Source: Aliarcobacter cryaerophilus (GTDB taxonomy: Bacteria > Campylobacterota > Campylobacteria > Campylobacterales > Arcobacteraceae). Taken from it: 64,000 nt of DNA. The notes beneath the pieces were generated by a model. That model ran no database searches. It saw only the letters and a program-made list of their open reading frames with translations, and was not told where the DNA came from. Both the position numbers and the translations under genes were made by a program. The stretch's first letter is position 1, and the number at the start of each line of letters is the position of its first letter. Location of the stretch: the NCBI RefSeq assembly GCF_014352935.1, contig NZ_CP060694.1:248001-312000 (forward strand). Reading direction: 5' to 3'. Shown here piece after piece: positions 1-9,513 of this stretch.

Positions 1-1
1 A

Positions 2-373
2 GATAGTTTGGCAAAATACAGAATCATTCCAAAAGTTTTAGATAGTTTAGAACTTCACAAAGATGGAGAAATAGCTACTATTTATGCTCTTGAAGAGTGG
101 TTTAAAACTACTGGTGCACACGCTAGAGATTGTGAAGATGCTCTTGATATGATTATGAGTATGCAAATAGTACAAGTCGCATTTTTTATACGATTTACAA
201 ATGGAGTTTGTAGAGTATCTTTGAGGTCTAAAAATGAACTTGATGTCTCAAAAATAGCTTCTATTTTTGATGGTGGTGGGCATTTTAATGCATCAGGATG
301 TACAATAGATACAAAAGATGTTGAAGTTGCAAAAAATTTAGTATTAAAGGAAGTTATAAAATATTATGGATAA
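2..373 (+). CDS. DHH-family phosphoesterase, C-terminal part (gene runs off the left edge)
   Basis: This is the 3' end of a DHH/DHHA1 phosphoesterase. The reading frame is open to the left edge, so the TTG at 8 is probably internal and not the start. The visible part is the DHHA1 substrate-binding domain, recognised by GGGHFNASG near the C-terminus. Related proteins cleave short RNAs (NrnA type), pAp or other phosphodiesters, but the catalytic DHH half is outside the window, so the substrate cannot be assigned. The stop overlaps the start of the next gene by 8 bases, which suggests translational coupling. A full-length paralogue with GGGHVNASG lies at 59622-60665. Confidence 0.8.
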   Translation, partial: DSLAKYRIIPKVLDSLELHKDGEIATIYALEEWFKTTGAHARDCEDALDMIMSMQIVQVAFFIRFTNGVCRVSLRSKNELDVSKIASIFDGGGHFNASGCTIDTKDVEVAKNLVLKEVIKYYG

Positions 374-1751
374 AAAAAGTGGATTATTATATATAAGTAT
401 TTCAGTTATGGTTGTTGTGGTTATTGTTCTAGGTGTTATTTTAACTCTGGATAGAGAAGAACCAAATATTTATGTTCAAACAGAAGTTAATCAAAAAGAT
501 ATTTATTGGAATTTACAAACTCCAATAAGAGTTGAAGTTGCAGATAAAAGTAAATTAAAATCTTTTGAAACAATCTTAATAGCTGATCAAAAAGAGTATG
601 TTTTAGAAAATGAATTAGTAAATGAAGATCAAAATAGTGGAATTTTGACTTTTGAAATAAAACCTTTTAAAGCAACAGATGGTTTTAAAGCTACAAATGC
701 AATTTTAAGAGTAAAAGCTAAAGATAGTAGTAGTTGGAATTTTTTTGATGGAAATGAAGCTATTAAAGATACAAATTTAATAATTGATAGAAGATCTCCA
801 CAAGCTAGTGTTATTTCAAATTCATATATGATAAAACAAGGTGGTAGTGGAATTTTAATTGTTGAAATAAATGATGAAAATCTAAAAGATTATTATGTTA
901 CATTCAATGATGAAGTTATTTTTGAACTTTTTCCATTTCACAAAAAGAATTTTTATATCTCTATTATTACATGGCCAATAGATTTAACAGAGTTTAAAGG
1001 TGTTAAGGTTGTTGCAATTGATATGGCAGGAAACAAAGCTTCTGCTAAAGTTCCTTTTTATTATGATAGATTTAAAGAAAAAGTTGATAATTTAAATATT
1101 AGTGATGATTTTATTTATAGTGTTAGTAAAAATGTTTTAGAACTTAGTAATATGGAGGTTCCTACAAATCCTGCTGAGATCTTTGTAAAAGCAAATAAAG
1201 ATTTAAGAGCAAAAAATCTAGCAACTATGAGAAATGTTGTAATCAAGAATTTTGCAGATAGTCAAAATATGCCTTTTGATGTTAAGACTTTTATAAGGAT
1301 GACAAATGCAAAAACATTTGCAATGTTTGGAGAGCGAAGACACTATTTTTATAATAATGAAAAAATAGATGAAGCATGGCATTTAGGAATGGATTGGGCT
1401 AGTGTAAAAAGAGCAAGTATTGTTACAACTAATCCTGGGAAGGTTATATTTAGAGGTTATTTAGGAATTTATGGTGAGAGTATTATTATTGACCATGGTT
1501 TAGGAATAGCATCTCTTTATGCACATACAAGTTCTCAAAGTGTTGATGTTGGAGATATGGTTGTTGCTGGACAAGAAATTGGAAATACAGGATCTACTGG
1601 AGCTGTATTTGGAGATCATTTACACTTTGGAATTTTAATTCAAGGAATTGAAGCAAATCCAAATGAGTGGTTAGATTCAAATTGGATGAAATTAAATCTT
1701 ACAAATACAATAAATAGTGCAATAAAAATTATAGATGGAAATAAAAAATGA
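366..1751 (+). CDS. membrane-anchored M23 (LytM) family metallopeptidase
   Basis: A 461-residue protein with one N-terminal membrane segment (about residues 8-27), a long extracytoplasmic region, and a C-terminal M23 zinc peptidase domain. The zinc and catalytic residues are visible as HxxxD (H339, D343), LYAH, and HxH (H418, H420). M23 enzymes cut peptide bonds in peptidoglycan. In the relatives Campylobacter and Helicobacter such enzymes trim crosslinks and shape the helical cell; the exact bond cut here is not known. It overlaps the upstream DHH gene and lpxC (4 bases), and the peptidase-lpxC-tsaB-thrB order is conserved in Campylobacterota. All metal ligands are present, so it is probably active. 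Confidence 0.88.
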   Translation: MDKKSGLLYISISVMVVVVIVLGVILTLDREEPNIYVQTEVNQKDIYWNLQTPIRVEVADKSKLKSFETILIADQKEYVLENELVNEDQNSGILTFEIKPFKATDGFKATNAILRVKAKDSSSWNFFDGNEAIKDTNLIIDRRSPQASVISNSYMIKQGGSGILIVEINDENLKDYYVTFNDEVIFELFPFHKKNFYISIITWPIDLTEFKGVKVVAIDMAGNKASAKVPFYYDRFKEKVDNLNISDDFIYSVSKNVLELSNMEVPTNPAEIFVKANKDLRAKNLATMRNVVIKNFADSQNMPFDVKTFIRMTNAKTFAMFGERRHYFYNNEKIDEAWHLGMDWASVKRASIVTTNPGKVIFRGYLGIYGESIIIDHGLGIASLYAHTSSQSVDVGDMVVAGQEIGNTGSTGAVFGDHLHFGILIQGIEANPNEWLDSNWMKLNLTNTINSAIKIIDGNKK

Positions 1752-2659
1752 AACAAAGAACAATAAAGAGTGATATCGAAATTGTTGGAATAGGACTTCA
1801 TAAAGGGGTTCCTGTAAAAATGAGATTAGAACCCCTACCATCAAATAGTGGAATAGTAATATATAGAAGCGATGCTGCTGTTACTATTCCTTTAAAAAAA
1901 GAGTATGTTGTTGATACAAAAATGGCAACAGTTTTAGGAAAAGATGGAGTAGTAGTTTCTACTATTGAACATCTTTTATCTGCAATTTATGCTTATGGAA
2001 TTGATAATTTAAGAGTTGTTTTAGATAATGACGAAATTCCAATTTTAGATGGAAGTGCTTCTGGATATTGTATGCTAATTGAAGAGGCTGGAATACAAGA
2101 GCAAGAAGAGTCAAAAAAAGCAATAAAAATTAAAAAAGAGGTTGTTGTTACAACAGAAGATGGAAAAAGAGTAAGTTTAAAACCATCAAATAGAATTGTG
2201 TATGACTTTGAGATTAAATTTAATCATCCTGCAATTGGACAACAAAAATTTCATTTTGATTACTCAATAGAGGAGTATAAAGAGAGTATTGCAAAAGCTA
2301 GAACATTTGGGTTTTTACATGAAGTTCAATATTTAAGAAGTATTGGTTTAGCACTTGGTGGAAGTATGGAAAATGCTATAGTTTTGGATGAAACAAAAAT
2401 TCTAAATCCAGAGGGTTTAAGATATGAAGATGAGTTTGTAAGACATAAAATCCTTGATGCAATTGGAGATATGGCGCTTTTAGAGTATACAATGATTGGT
2501 GAGTATGAGGCTGTTGCTGGAAGTCACCATTTAAATCATCTTTTGACAAAAAAACTTTATGAAGATAAAGAAAATTATGAAATAATTGATTTAGAAGAGG
2601 CAAGTAGTGAAGCTGAAGTTTTTGAACTTGCATTTGCAAAACAGTTGAGTGCAGAGTAA
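1748..2659 (+). CDS. lpxC: UDP-3-O-acyl-N-acetylglucosamine deacetylase LpxC
   Basis: LpxC is the zinc-dependent deacetylase that makes the first committed step of lipid A synthesis, in the cytoplasm. At 303 residues it has the normal family length. Zinc-site signatures are visible: EHLLSA with H75, RHKILDAIGD around residue 230 (the H...D pair), and SHHLNH near residue 260 with the catalytic histidine. The GLHKG turn near the N-terminus is also typical. The ATG overlaps the peptidase stop by 4 bases (ATGA), so the two cell-envelope genes are probably translated together. Confidence 0.97.
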   Translation: MKQRTIKSDIEIVGIGLHKGVPVKMRLEPLPSNSGIVIYRSDAAVTIPLKKEYVVDTKMATVLGKDGVVVSTIEHLLSAIYAYGIDNLRVVLDNDEIPILDGSASGYCMLIEEAGIQEQEESKKAIKIKKEVVVTTEDGKRVSLKPSNRIVYDFEIKFNHPAIGQQKFHFDYSIEEYKESIAKARTFGFLHEVQYLRSIGLALGGSMENAIVLDETKILNPEGLRYEDEFVRHKILDAIGDMALLEYTMIGEYEAVAGSHHLNHLLTKKLYEDKENYEIIDLEEASSEAEVFELAFAKQLSAE

Positions 2660-2663
2660 AAAT

Positions 2664-3116
2664 TTGATAGAAATTTTAGTTATAACTATTTCAAAACCAC
2701 TCTTAATTGGTGTTTATAAAGATAAACAACTTTTAAGAAAAATAGAACAAAATGGTTTAACATCTGATGAGTTGCCAATTTTATTTAAAGATTTATTAGA
2801 AGAGTTTGATGTAAAAACTATAATTTATGTAAATACACCTGGTTCATTTATGTCTATAAAAATTGCTTATATTTTTTTAAAAACTATAACTATGATAAAA
2901 GGTATTGAGTTTTTAGCAGCTAATGGCTTTCTTTTTAATCAAAATTCTCCAATAAAAGCATTAGGAAAAAAATATTTTATAAATGAAAATGAAGAGATTA
3001 AAGTAGATTTTTTGCCAAATATGTGTAAAATTTCGGATTTTGAATTACCAAAGAGTTTAGAAAATATAGATTTTTCTAAAGATACTTTGCCAATATATAA
3101 TTTACCGGCTGTATAA
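2664..3116 (+). CDS. tsaB: TsaB-like protein (tRNA t6A synthesis, ASKHA fold)
   Basis: This short protein resembles the N-terminal part of TsaB, the scaffold partner of TsaD in making N6-threonylcarbamoyl-adenosine in tRNA. The family pattern is visible: an N-terminal strand with IGVYKDKQ, then IIYVNTPGSFMSIK (compare the GPGSFTGLR loop of TsaB) and a final ALGKKYF. The glycine-rich loop is altered (TPGSFMS), as is common in the reduced Campylobacterota copies. I chose the TTG at 2664 because it gives the compact start MIEILVIT; a GTG at 2649 overlapping lpxC is the alternative. The gene sits between lpxC and thrB, as in Campylobacter jejuni and Helicobacter pylori. Confidence 0.65.
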   Translation: MIEILVITISKPLLIGVYKDKQLLRKIEQNGLTSDELPILFKDLLEEFDVKTIIYVNTPGSFMSIKIAYIFLKTITMIKGIEFLAANGFLFNQNSPIKALGKKYFINENEEIKVDFLPNMCKISDFELPKSLENIDFSKDTLPIYNLPAV

Positions 3117-3118
3117 AG

Positions 3119-3259
3119 GCTTCATTCTTGAAGCACTTTAGGTTTTTCTCACAGAGAGTTTAACAACAGGCTACTTTTTAGGAGATTTTTAATCTCCGCT
3201 ATAAAAAGTAGTTATAAAAGATAAGGTTCCTTTTTAAATGGGAACCATTTAAAAAGGAG
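3119..3259 (+). promoter_or_regulatory. structured thrB leader with ribosome-binding site inside a hairpin
   Basis: The 148-base gap before thrB holds three inverted repeats. 3119-3134 is a small stem (GCTTC/GAAGC). 3171-3211 is a long two-part hairpin: 10 bp (CTACTTTTTA with 3202-3211) stacked on 7 bp (GGAGATT with 3191-3197). 3229-3257 is a 13-bp perfect stem with a GAA loop whose 3' arm (CCATTTAAAAAGG) contains most of the thrB Shine-Dalgarno AAAAAGGAG. GGTTCC at 3225-3230 can pair instead with GGAACC at 3241-3246, which would free the ribosome-binding site. A possible -10 (TATAAA, 3213-3218) would start a transcript near 3225. No T-tract follows, so these are not ordinary terminators. Confidence 0.5.
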
Positions 3260-3264
3260 AGTAT

Positions 3265-4146
3265 TTGAGAATTAGTGTTCCAGCAACTAGTGCCAATTTA
3301 GGGCCTGGATTTGACTGTTTAGGAGTAGCTTTAAATTTAAAAAATCAAGTAATAATTAGACCATCAAAATTTCATAGTGTATCTTTAAAAGGTGAGGGTT
3401 CAAATAATCCTGCATTAAAAGACAATAATATGTTTATATCTATTTTTAATGATTTTTACTACAATTTGACGCAAAAAAAGAGACATTTTAGATTTGAATT
3501 TTTTAATGAAATCCCACTTTCAAGAGGTTTAGGAAGCTCTTCGGCTGTTATTGTTTCTGCAATTGCTAGTGCTTATGCAATTGAAGGAATAAAAGTTGAA
3601 AAAGAGAGGCTTTTAAATCTATCGTTGGCGTATGAAAGTCATCCTGATAATATAACACCAGCTGTTATGGGTGGATTTAATGTAGCAAGTGTGCATGAAA
3701 ATGAAGTTAAATTTATAAATAAATCAATTCCTAGAAGTTTAAAAGCAGTTGTTGTTGTACCAAATAGACCAATTTCAACTACACTATCAAGAAAAACACT
3801 TCCATATAAATATTCAAAAGAGGATACAATTTTTAATATATCTCACTCATCACTTTTAACAGCTGCATTTATGAGTGAAAATTGGGAGATGTTAAAGTAT
3901 GCATCAGCTGATATGGTTCATCAACAATTTAGAATGAAACATATGCCAGAGCTATTTGAAGTACAAAAAACAGCTCTTAAAAATGGCGCTTTAATGAGTA
4001 CACTTTCAGGTTCAGGTTCAACATTTTTCTCAATAGCATATAGTGAAGATAGTCAAAAGCTTGAACTAGCTTTAAAAGAGAAATTTCCTCACTTTAGAGT
4101 AATGAGTGTAGATTTTGATAACAACGGTGTAAAAATTGAAATTTAA
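3265..4146 (+). CDS. thrB: homoserine kinase
   Basis: ThrB phosphorylates L-homoserine, the step before threonine synthase (thrC, also in this window at 28.4-29.9 kb). It is a GHMP-family kinase of 293 residues. The ATP-binding motif [11 protein letters not shown] is at residues 84-94 and the N-terminal substrate motif [12 protein letters not shown] at 6-17. The C-terminal glycine-rich motif [12 protein letters not shown] is also present. The start is TTG, with a strong AAAAAGGAG 5 bases upstream that lies inside a predicted hairpin. That combination suggests translation is held low or regulated. Confidence 0.95.
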   Translation: MRISVPATSANLGPGFDCLGVALNLKNQVIIRPSKFHSVSLKGEGSNNPALKDNNMFISIFNDFYYNLTQKKRHFRFEFFNEIPLSRGLGSSSAVIVSAIASAYAIEGIKVEKERLLNLSLAYESHPDNITPAVMGGFNVASVHENEVKFINKSIPRSLKAVVVVPNRPISTTLSRKTLPYKYSKEDTIFNISHSSLLTAAFMSENWEMLKYASADMVHQQFRMKHMPELFEVQKTALKNGALMSTLSGSGSTFFSIAYSEDSQKLELALKEKFPHFRVMSVDFDNNGVKIEI

Positions 4147-4183
4147 TTATTTTATATTATTAAGAAAAATTTAGGTATAATAG

Positions 4184-4450
4184 TTGGCTAATTTGAAAAC
4201 AATCTTAAGAACTTGCATATTTTGTAGGAAAAAGCTTGAACAAAAAGAGCTTTTAAGATTTAAATGTTCAAATAAACAGTTATCTATTTATGATAACATT
4301 GGAAGAAGCTTTTATATTTGCAAGCCATGTAAAGTTGATTTTCTAGATATGAAAGAGATTAAGAGATATGAAAAAGCACTTTGTAGAGAGTGTAAAAATA
4401 AAGATAAGTATGTTATACAACTTGAGGAGATTTTATTAGATGTCAGATAA
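4184..4450 (+). CDS. YlxR (DUF448) family RNA-binding protein
   Basis: An 88-residue YlxR-family protein. The conserved RTCIFCRKK...ELLRF motif is at the N-terminus, followed by GRSFYICKPC, then CRECKNK. The family sits between nusA or thrB and infB in many bacteria; the Bacillus and Clostridium members bind RNase P RNA, so an RNA-processing or regulatory role is plausible here. The start is uncertain: TTG at 4184 has a weak AGG upstream, TTG at 4193 is an alternative, and a TATAAT at 4176-4181 overlaps the region. It overlaps infB by 11 bases. Confidence 0.82.
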   Translation: MANLKTILRTCIFCRKKLEQKELLRFKCSNKQLSIYDNIGRSFYICKPCKVDFLDMKEIKRYEKALCRECKNKDKYVIQLEEILLDVR

Positions 4451-7088
4451 AGTAAGAGTTTTTGAAATTGCAGAAGAAGCCGCATCAACAAGTGCTGAGG
4501 TTATGCAAAAAGCAAAAGAGTTAGGGATAGATTTAAAAACAGCACAAGCTACAGTTTCTTATGAAGATGCAGAAGAGATTACGCAATATATAATGACTGG
4601 AAAGAGTTCTAGAATTAAAGAGCCAGTAGAAGAAAAAGTTGCAAAACCTAAAAAAGAGGTAGAAGTAAAAGAGGAATCGGAAGTAAAAGTTCCAAAAATA
4701 AATGAACAAGATAAAGTAATTGGCAACTCAATAAAAACTGAAATCAAAAAACCAACTATTTCAAAACCTATTTTAAAAACTGAAGAAAATGTTACTAGTC
4801 TAAATGATGAAGATAATATGATAAATCCAACAAAAGTTGTTCCAAAAAGAAAAGGTCTTGTAATTATTAAGAAAAAAAGACCTGAAGAGCAAGAGGTAAA
4901 AATTGTAAAAGAAGATTTTGAAGTTAAGAAAACTCAAAAATCTTTAAGTGATATTTTTAGTGAAAATGAAGAGAAAAACTTTGAAAAGAATAATAGAGTA
5001 AGAGAAGATAATCAAAGAAATCAAAAAGTAAAAAAAGAGAAGAAAAAAACTCCTATAAAAGCTCAAGATCATGGAAGAAAAATAGAAGTTTCACATACTA
5101 GTGAAGAGTTTAAAAGTAGTGATGATTCTCTTTTAGGTGATGAAGTTGTTCTTCTTGATATGGATTTACAAGACAATTTTAAAATCTTTGATGAGCCAAA
5201 ACCAGTAAATACTGCAAATCACTCTAGAAGTTCAAAACCTGCAGCTTTTGGAAATACTCCAACAGGACTTAAAAGAGGAAAAAGAAAGAAAAGAGTTGTT
5301 AGAACTCAAGAAAAAGAAGATATTACTTCGATTGTAATTCCTGAGGATATTAGAGTTTATGAGTTTGCAGAAGCTTGTGGAAAAACTCCAGCTGAAGTTA
5401 TTACTGTACTATTTCACTTAGGAATGATGGTTACAAAAAATGACTTTTTAAAACAAGATGAGTTAGAAATACTTGGTGAAGAGTTTGGTATTGAAGTAAC
5501 TGTAAAAGATGCATTAGAAGATGTAAATTATGAAGATAGTTATGATGAGGAGATTGATACTAAATCATTTGTAACTAGACCTCCAGTTGTAACAATCATG
5601 GGACATGTTGATCATGGTAAAACATCTTTATTAGATAAAATTAGAAGCTCAAAAGTGGCTAGCGGTGAAGCTGGTGGAATTACACAACATATAAACTCAT
5701 ATACAATTACAAAAAATGGACAAAAAATTACTTTTGTTGATACTCCTGGTCACGAAGCATTTAGTGCAATGAGAACAAGAGGAGCAAATGTTACTGATAT
5801 TATTATTATAGTTGTTGCTGCTGATGATGGAGTAAAAGCTCAAACAGAAGAGGTAATTTCTCATGCGAAAGCAAGTGGTTGCCCAATTATAGTAGCTATG
5901 AATAAAATGGATAAAGAGAGTGCAAACCCAGATATGGTAAAAGCTCAAATGGCTGAAAAAAATTTAACACCTATTGATTGGGGTGGGGATATAGAGTTTA
6001 TTGGAGTATCTGCAAGAACAGGTGAAGGAGTTGAAGATTTACTTGAAAATATTTTAATTCAAGCTGAACTTCTTGATCTAAAAGCTGATCCTACTGCAAA
6101 AGCTAAAGCAACTGTTATTGAGTCATCTTTAGAAAAAGGAAGAGGACCTGTTGCAAATATTATTGTTCAAAATGGAACTTTAAGAGTTGGAGACAATATA
6201 GTTTGTGATACAACATTTGGAAGAGTAAAAGCTATTACAAATGATATGGGAGAGATTGTAAAAGAGCTGGGACTTAGCGAAACAGGAACTGTTTTAGGTT
6301 TGAATGATGTTCCAACGACTGGTTCAAGCTTAGTTGCAATGGATAGTGAAAAAGAAGTAAGAGATATTGCAACAACAAGAGCTGAGCATGCAAGAGCAAA
6401 AGAGTTATCAAAATCTACAAAAGTATCACTTGAAGAGATGAGTGGATTAATAGCAGAAGGAAAAATTAAACAGTTACCAGTAATCATTAAAGCAGATGTT
6501 GGTGGTTCTTTAGAGGCAATTAAAGGCTCTTTAGAAAAAATTGCAAATGATGAAGTAAAAGTAAAAGTTATTCATTCGGCTGTTGGTGGAATTACTGAAA
6601 GTGATATAGTTTTAGCGAGTGCTAGTGAAGGTTGTATAATCTTAGGATTTAATGTACGACCAACAGGAGCTATAAAAGCAAAAGCAAAATCTGATGGAGT
6701 TGAGATAAATACATATTCAATTATTTATGATTTACTTGATGATGTTAAAAATGCTCTATCTGGAATGATGAGTGCTATTATAAGAGAAGAGAATACTGGA
6801 CAAGCAGAAGTTAGAGATACATTTGTTGTGCCAAAAGTTGGAACAGTTGCTGGATGTTTAGTTACGGATGGAAAAGTAATAAGAGGTGGTCATGCTAGAA
6901 TTATTAGAGATGGTGTTGTTACATATACTGGAAAAATTTCATCACTAAAAAGATTTAAAGATGATGCAAAAGAGGTTGCAAGTGGATATGAGTGTGGAAT
7001 TATGTTTGATAAATTCAATGATATAAAAGTTGGAGATTATATTGAAACATTTATTCAAATTGAAGAGAAAGTAAAAATTGACGATTAA
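4440..7088 (+). CDS. infB: translation initiation factor IF-2
   Basis: IF-2 is the GTPase that brings fMet-tRNA to the 30S subunit. The 882-residue protein has an N-terminal IF2N motif, a long charged lysine/glutamate-rich linker (about residues 60-290), a second IF2N-like segment (IRVYEFAEACGK), then the G domain. G1 is GHVDHGKTS at 388-396, G3 is DTPGHEAF around 434, and G4 is NKMD around 488. Domains II-IV follow and end in the fMet-tRNA-binding C2 domain. The start overlaps ylxR by 11 bases and the stop overlaps rbfA by one (TAATG), placing it inside a translation operon. Confidence 0.98.
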   Translation: MSDKVRVFEIAEEAASTSAEVMQKAKELGIDLKTAQATVSYEDAEEITQYIMTGKSSRIKEPVEEKVAKPKKEVEVKEESEVKVPKINEQDKVIGNSIKTEIKKPTISKPILKTEENVTSLNDEDNMINPTKVVPKRKGLVIIKKKRPEEQEVKIVKEDFEVKKTQKSLSDIFSENEEKNFEKNNRVREDNQRNQKVKKEKKKTPIKAQDHGRKIEVSHTSEEFKSSDDSLLGDEVVLLDMDLQDNFKIFDEPKPVNTANHSRSSKPAAFGNTPTGLKRGKRKKRVVRTQEKEDITSIVIPEDIRVYEFAEACGKTPAEVITVLFHLGMMVTKNDFLKQDELEILGEEFGIEVTVKDALEDVNYEDSYDEEIDTKSFVTRPPVVTIMGHVDHGKTSLLDKIRSSKVASGEAGGITQHINSYTITKNGQKITFVDTPGHEAFSAMRTRGANVTDIIIIVVAADDGVKAQTEEVISHAKASGCPIIVAMNKMDKESANPDMVKAQMAEKNLTPIDWGGDIEFIGVSARTGEGVEDLLENILIQAELLDLKADPTAKAKATVIESSLEKGRGPVANIIVQNGTLRVGDNIVCDTTFGRVKAITNDMGEIVKELGLSETGTVLGLNDVPTTGSSLVAMDSEKEVRDIATTRAEHARAKELSKSTKVSLEEMSGLIAEGKIKQLPVIIKADVGGSLEAIKGSLEKIANDEVKVKVIHSAVGGITESDIVLASASEGCIILGFNVRPTGAIKAKAKSDGVEINTYSIIYDLLDDVKNALSGMMSAIIREENTGQAEVRDTFVVPKVGTVAGCLVTDGKVIRGGHARIIRDGVVTYTGKISSLKRFKDDAKEVASGYECGIMFDKFNDIKVGDYIETFIQIEEKVKIDD

Positions 7089-7453
7089 TGAAAAGTATAA
7101 ATCTTCAAAGAACTGAATCATTATTGATGGAGCTTATACCTCAGGCTCTATCACAACTACAAAATAGTAAAATAAACTCTTTGCCAATAACAGGTGTAAA
7201 CTGTAAGAATGGAAAATATGATGCTATTGTATATTTTGATGGTAGTGATTTTGATAAAGATGAGGTAAAAGAGGTAATTGAATCTCTAAAAAAAGCAAAT
7301 GGAAGAATAAAAAGTGATGTATTGGCAAGTACGGGATGGTATAAATGTCCAAATTTTAAATTTGAACTTGATACATCTTTAGAGAAATCAAAAAAGATAG
7401 AAGACCTATTTGCAAAAATTAAAAAAGATAAAACAAAAAGTGAAGAAGAATGA
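7088..7453 (+). CDS. rbfA: 30S ribosome-binding factor RbfA
   Basis: RbfA assists late maturation of the 30S subunit and 16S rRNA 5'-end processing. The 121-residue protein has the KH-like RbfA fold; the N-terminal [18 protein letters not shown] helix is typical of the family. Its ATG overlaps the infB stop and its own stop overlaps the rimP start by 4 bases. The charged C-terminal tail ([10 protein letters not shown]) is probably disordered. The assignment rests on the conserved infB-rbfA-rimP order as well as the sequence. Confidence 0.9.
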   Translation: MKSINLQRTESLLMELIPQALSQLQNSKINSLPITGVNCKNGKYDAIVYFDGSDFDKDEVKEVIESLKKANGRIKSDVLASTGWYKCPNFKFELDTSLEKSKKIEDLFAKIKKDKTKSEEE

Positions 7454-7878
7454 ATTTAGAAGAACAAATTAAACTAATAGTTGAAAATAGTGGTTTAAAA
7501 CTTTATGATATTGTTACAACTAAAGAGCATGAGAGAAATATTTTTAGAGTTATTGTAACATCAAAAGATGGTGTAAATTTAGATAAATGTGCTGAAATCT
7601 CAAGATTAATATCTCCGATTTTAGATATTGATGAACCAATGGGTGGAAAGTATAATCTTGAAGTAAGCTCTCCTGGAATTGAGAGAAAATTAAAAAAACC
7701 TGAACATTTTATAGCAAGTGTTGGTGAGCTTGTAAAGGCTAAAAACTTTGCAACAGAGGTTTATAGTGGTGAGCTTTTAAGTGCAGATGATGAAAAAATC
7801 ATAATAAAAACAGAGTTTGGTGAAGAAGAGCTTACTTATGATAATATCTTAAGTGCTGCAACATATTTTGAGTGGTAA
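7450..7878 (+). CDS. rimP: ribosome maturation factor RimP
   Basis: RimP is needed for assembly of the 30S head. The 142-residue sequence shows the two-domain family pattern: an N-terminal alpha/beta domain with [21 protein letters not shown] and the conserved [15 protein letters not shown], then the signature [18 protein letters not shown], and a C-terminal SH3-like barrel. It overlaps rbfA by 4 bases and closes the infB-rbfA-rimP cluster. ribD follows after 12 bases. Confidence 0.95.
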   Translation: MNLEEQIKLIVENSGLKLYDIVTTKEHERNIFRVIVTSKDGVNLDKCAEISRLISPILDIDEPMGGKYNLEVSSPGIERKLKKPEHFIASVGELVKAKNFATEVYSGELLSADDEKIIIKTEFGEEELTYDNILSAATYFEW

Positions 7879-7890
7879 AAGAAGATAAAA

Positions 7891-8898
7891 ATGAAAATTG
7901 ATGATAATTTCTATATGAAATTAGCCATTGATGAAGCTTGGAAATATCAACTTTTGACCTATCCAAATCCTGCTGTTGGCTGTGTGCTTGTAAAAGCTGG
8001 AAAGCTTTTGGCTATTGAAGCCCACAAAGAAGCAGGAATGCCACATGCTGAGATAAATGCTTTAAAAACAGCACTTCTTAGCAAAGAATCTAACTCTTTA
8101 TTAAGAGCTTTAGAAAAGAGTTCTGAAATACATGAGTATTTAATTAAAAATCATAATAACTTTTTTAATGATTGTGAAATATATACAACTTTAGAACCTT
8201 GTAATCATGAAGGAAAAACTCCATCTTGTGCAAAACTTTTATCCATTCTAAAACCACAAAGAGTAATTATTGGCTCTATTGATACAAATAAAATTGCAAG
8301 TGGTGGAATAAAAACATTAGAAGATGAAAATATAAATGTGACAACAAAGGTTTTAGAAAAAGAGTGTGAAAATCTGTTAATTCCTTTTAAATCTTGGCAA
8401 AATAAAACATCTATTTTTTTCAAAATGGCACAAACTTTAAATGGCTCTATAGATGGACAAATAAGCTCTCAAAGAGCAAAGCTATATGTTCACACATTAA
8501 GAGACAAAATAGACCTTCTTTTAATTGGTGGAAACACTATAAGAACTGATAAACCAACTTTAGATACAAGATATATAAAAGGAAGAGAACCAGATATTTT
8601 TATTTATAGTAAAAATAAGGTTTTTTCTCAAAATATACCACTTTTTAAAGTACCAAATAGAAAAGTAATCATTAGTGATGATCTATTTAAACTGCTTGAT
8701 TATAAGTTTGTAATGGTTGAAGGTGTTTATAATCTTCTTGATATTTTAAAGGATAAAATCGACTTTTTTATTTTAATTATAAGCCCAAAAATCAGAAATG
8801 GGGTAAATGCTTTAAATGAACTAAATATAGATTTTGAAATATTGCATGAGAACTATTTAGGAGATGAAAAGATAGTTTTTTTAAAAAAGAAGAGTTAA
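7891..8898 (+). CDS. ribD: bifunctional riboflavin deaminase/reductase RibD
   Basis: RibD makes two steps of riboflavin synthesis: deamination of the pyrimidine from GTP cyclohydrolase II, then reduction of the ribosyl side chain. The N-terminal deaminase domain carries the zinc motif HAE (H52) and PCNHEGKTPSC (C104 and C113). The C-terminal part, from about residue 175, is the NADPH-dependent reductase (FKMAQTLNGSIDG, LLIGGNTIRTDKPTLDTR). At 335 residues it is slightly short but has both domains. It is probably transcribed from the rimP operon and ends at a shared terminator facing efp. Confidence 0.94.
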   Translation: MKIDDNFYMKLAIDEAWKYQLLTYPNPAVGCVLVKAGKLLAIEAHKEAGMPHAEINALKTALLSKESNSLLRALEKSSEIHEYLIKNHNNFFNDCEIYTTLEPCNHEGKTPSCAKLLSILKPQRVIIGSIDTNKIASGGIKTLEDENINVTTKVLEKECENLLIPFKSWQNKTSIFFKMAQTLNGSIDGQISSQRAKLYVHTLRDKIDLLLIGGNTIRTDKPTLDTRYIKGREPDIFIYSKNKVFSQNIPLFKVPNRKVIISDDLFKLLDYKFVMVEGVYNLLDILKDKIDFFILIISPKIRNGVNALNELNIDFEILHENYLGDEKIVFLKKKS

Positions 8899-8914
8899 TA
8901 TATTAATATTTGAT

Positions 8915-8941
8915 AAAAAGCTAGAATAAATCTAGCTTTTT
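8915..8941. terminator. bidirectional intrinsic terminator between ribD and efp
   Basis: An 11-bp perfect stem (AAAAAGCTAGA with TCTAGCTTTTT, 5-base loop) lies between two convergent genes. Either strand ends the stem in a run of T. Nearly the same stem is used at 25416-25447. Confidence 0.9.
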
Positions 8942-8943
8942 AA

Positions 8944-9504
8944 TTATTTTACTTTTTCTAAGTATTCACCAGTTCTAGTATCTACTCTTATAACATCACC
9001 TTCAAGTATATGAAAAGGAATTTGAACAACAGCACCTGATTCTAAAGTAGCTGGTTTTCTACCACCTTGAGAGTCACCTTTGAAGTTTGGTGGAGTATCT
9101 ATAATTTTAAGTTCAACAACCATTGGAGGCTCAACTGTAATAGCTTTTCCATTGAAATACATCATATCTACTTGCATTCCATCTATTATCCAATCAAATG
9201 CATCTCCAACTTGCTCATAAGTTAATCCTTCTTGCTCATAAGTTGCAGTATCCATAAATTGTAATAATTCACCATCATCATACAAAAATTGCATCTGTTT
9301 TTGTTGTAAATTTGGAGTTTCACACTTATCTCCAGCATGGAAAGTTTTTTCAATAGTTTTTCCATTTAAAAAAGATTTTATTTTTGCTCTTACAAATGCA
9401 GCACCTTTACCAGGTTTTACATGTTGGTATTCAACAATTTTATATGGAATTCCATCAACTTCGATTTTTAAACCTTTTTTTAATTCACTCATTCCAATTG
9501 CCAT
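8944..9504 (-). CDS. efp: elongation factor P
   Basis: EF-P relieves ribosomes stalled at proline stretches. The 186-residue protein has the usual three beta-barrel domains. The N-terminal loop [16 protein letters not shown] contains the lysine (in GKG) that is post-translationally modified in many bacteria; I see no epmA or epmB in this window. The C-terminal signature is [14 protein letters not shown]. It is downstream of serA by 9 bases and so is probably in the rpsA-serA-efp transcript. Confidence 0.97.
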   Translation of the reverse strand: MAIGMSELKKGLKIEVDGIPYKIVEYQHVKPGKGAAFVRAKIKSFLNGKTIEKTFHAGDKCETPNLQQKQMQFLYDDGELLQFMDTATYEQEGLTYEQVGDAFDWIIDGMQVDMMYFNGKAITVEPPMVVELKIIDTPPNFKGDSQGGRKPATLESGAVVQIPFHILEGDVIRVDTRTGEYLEKVK

Positions 9505-9513
9505 TTTTACTCC

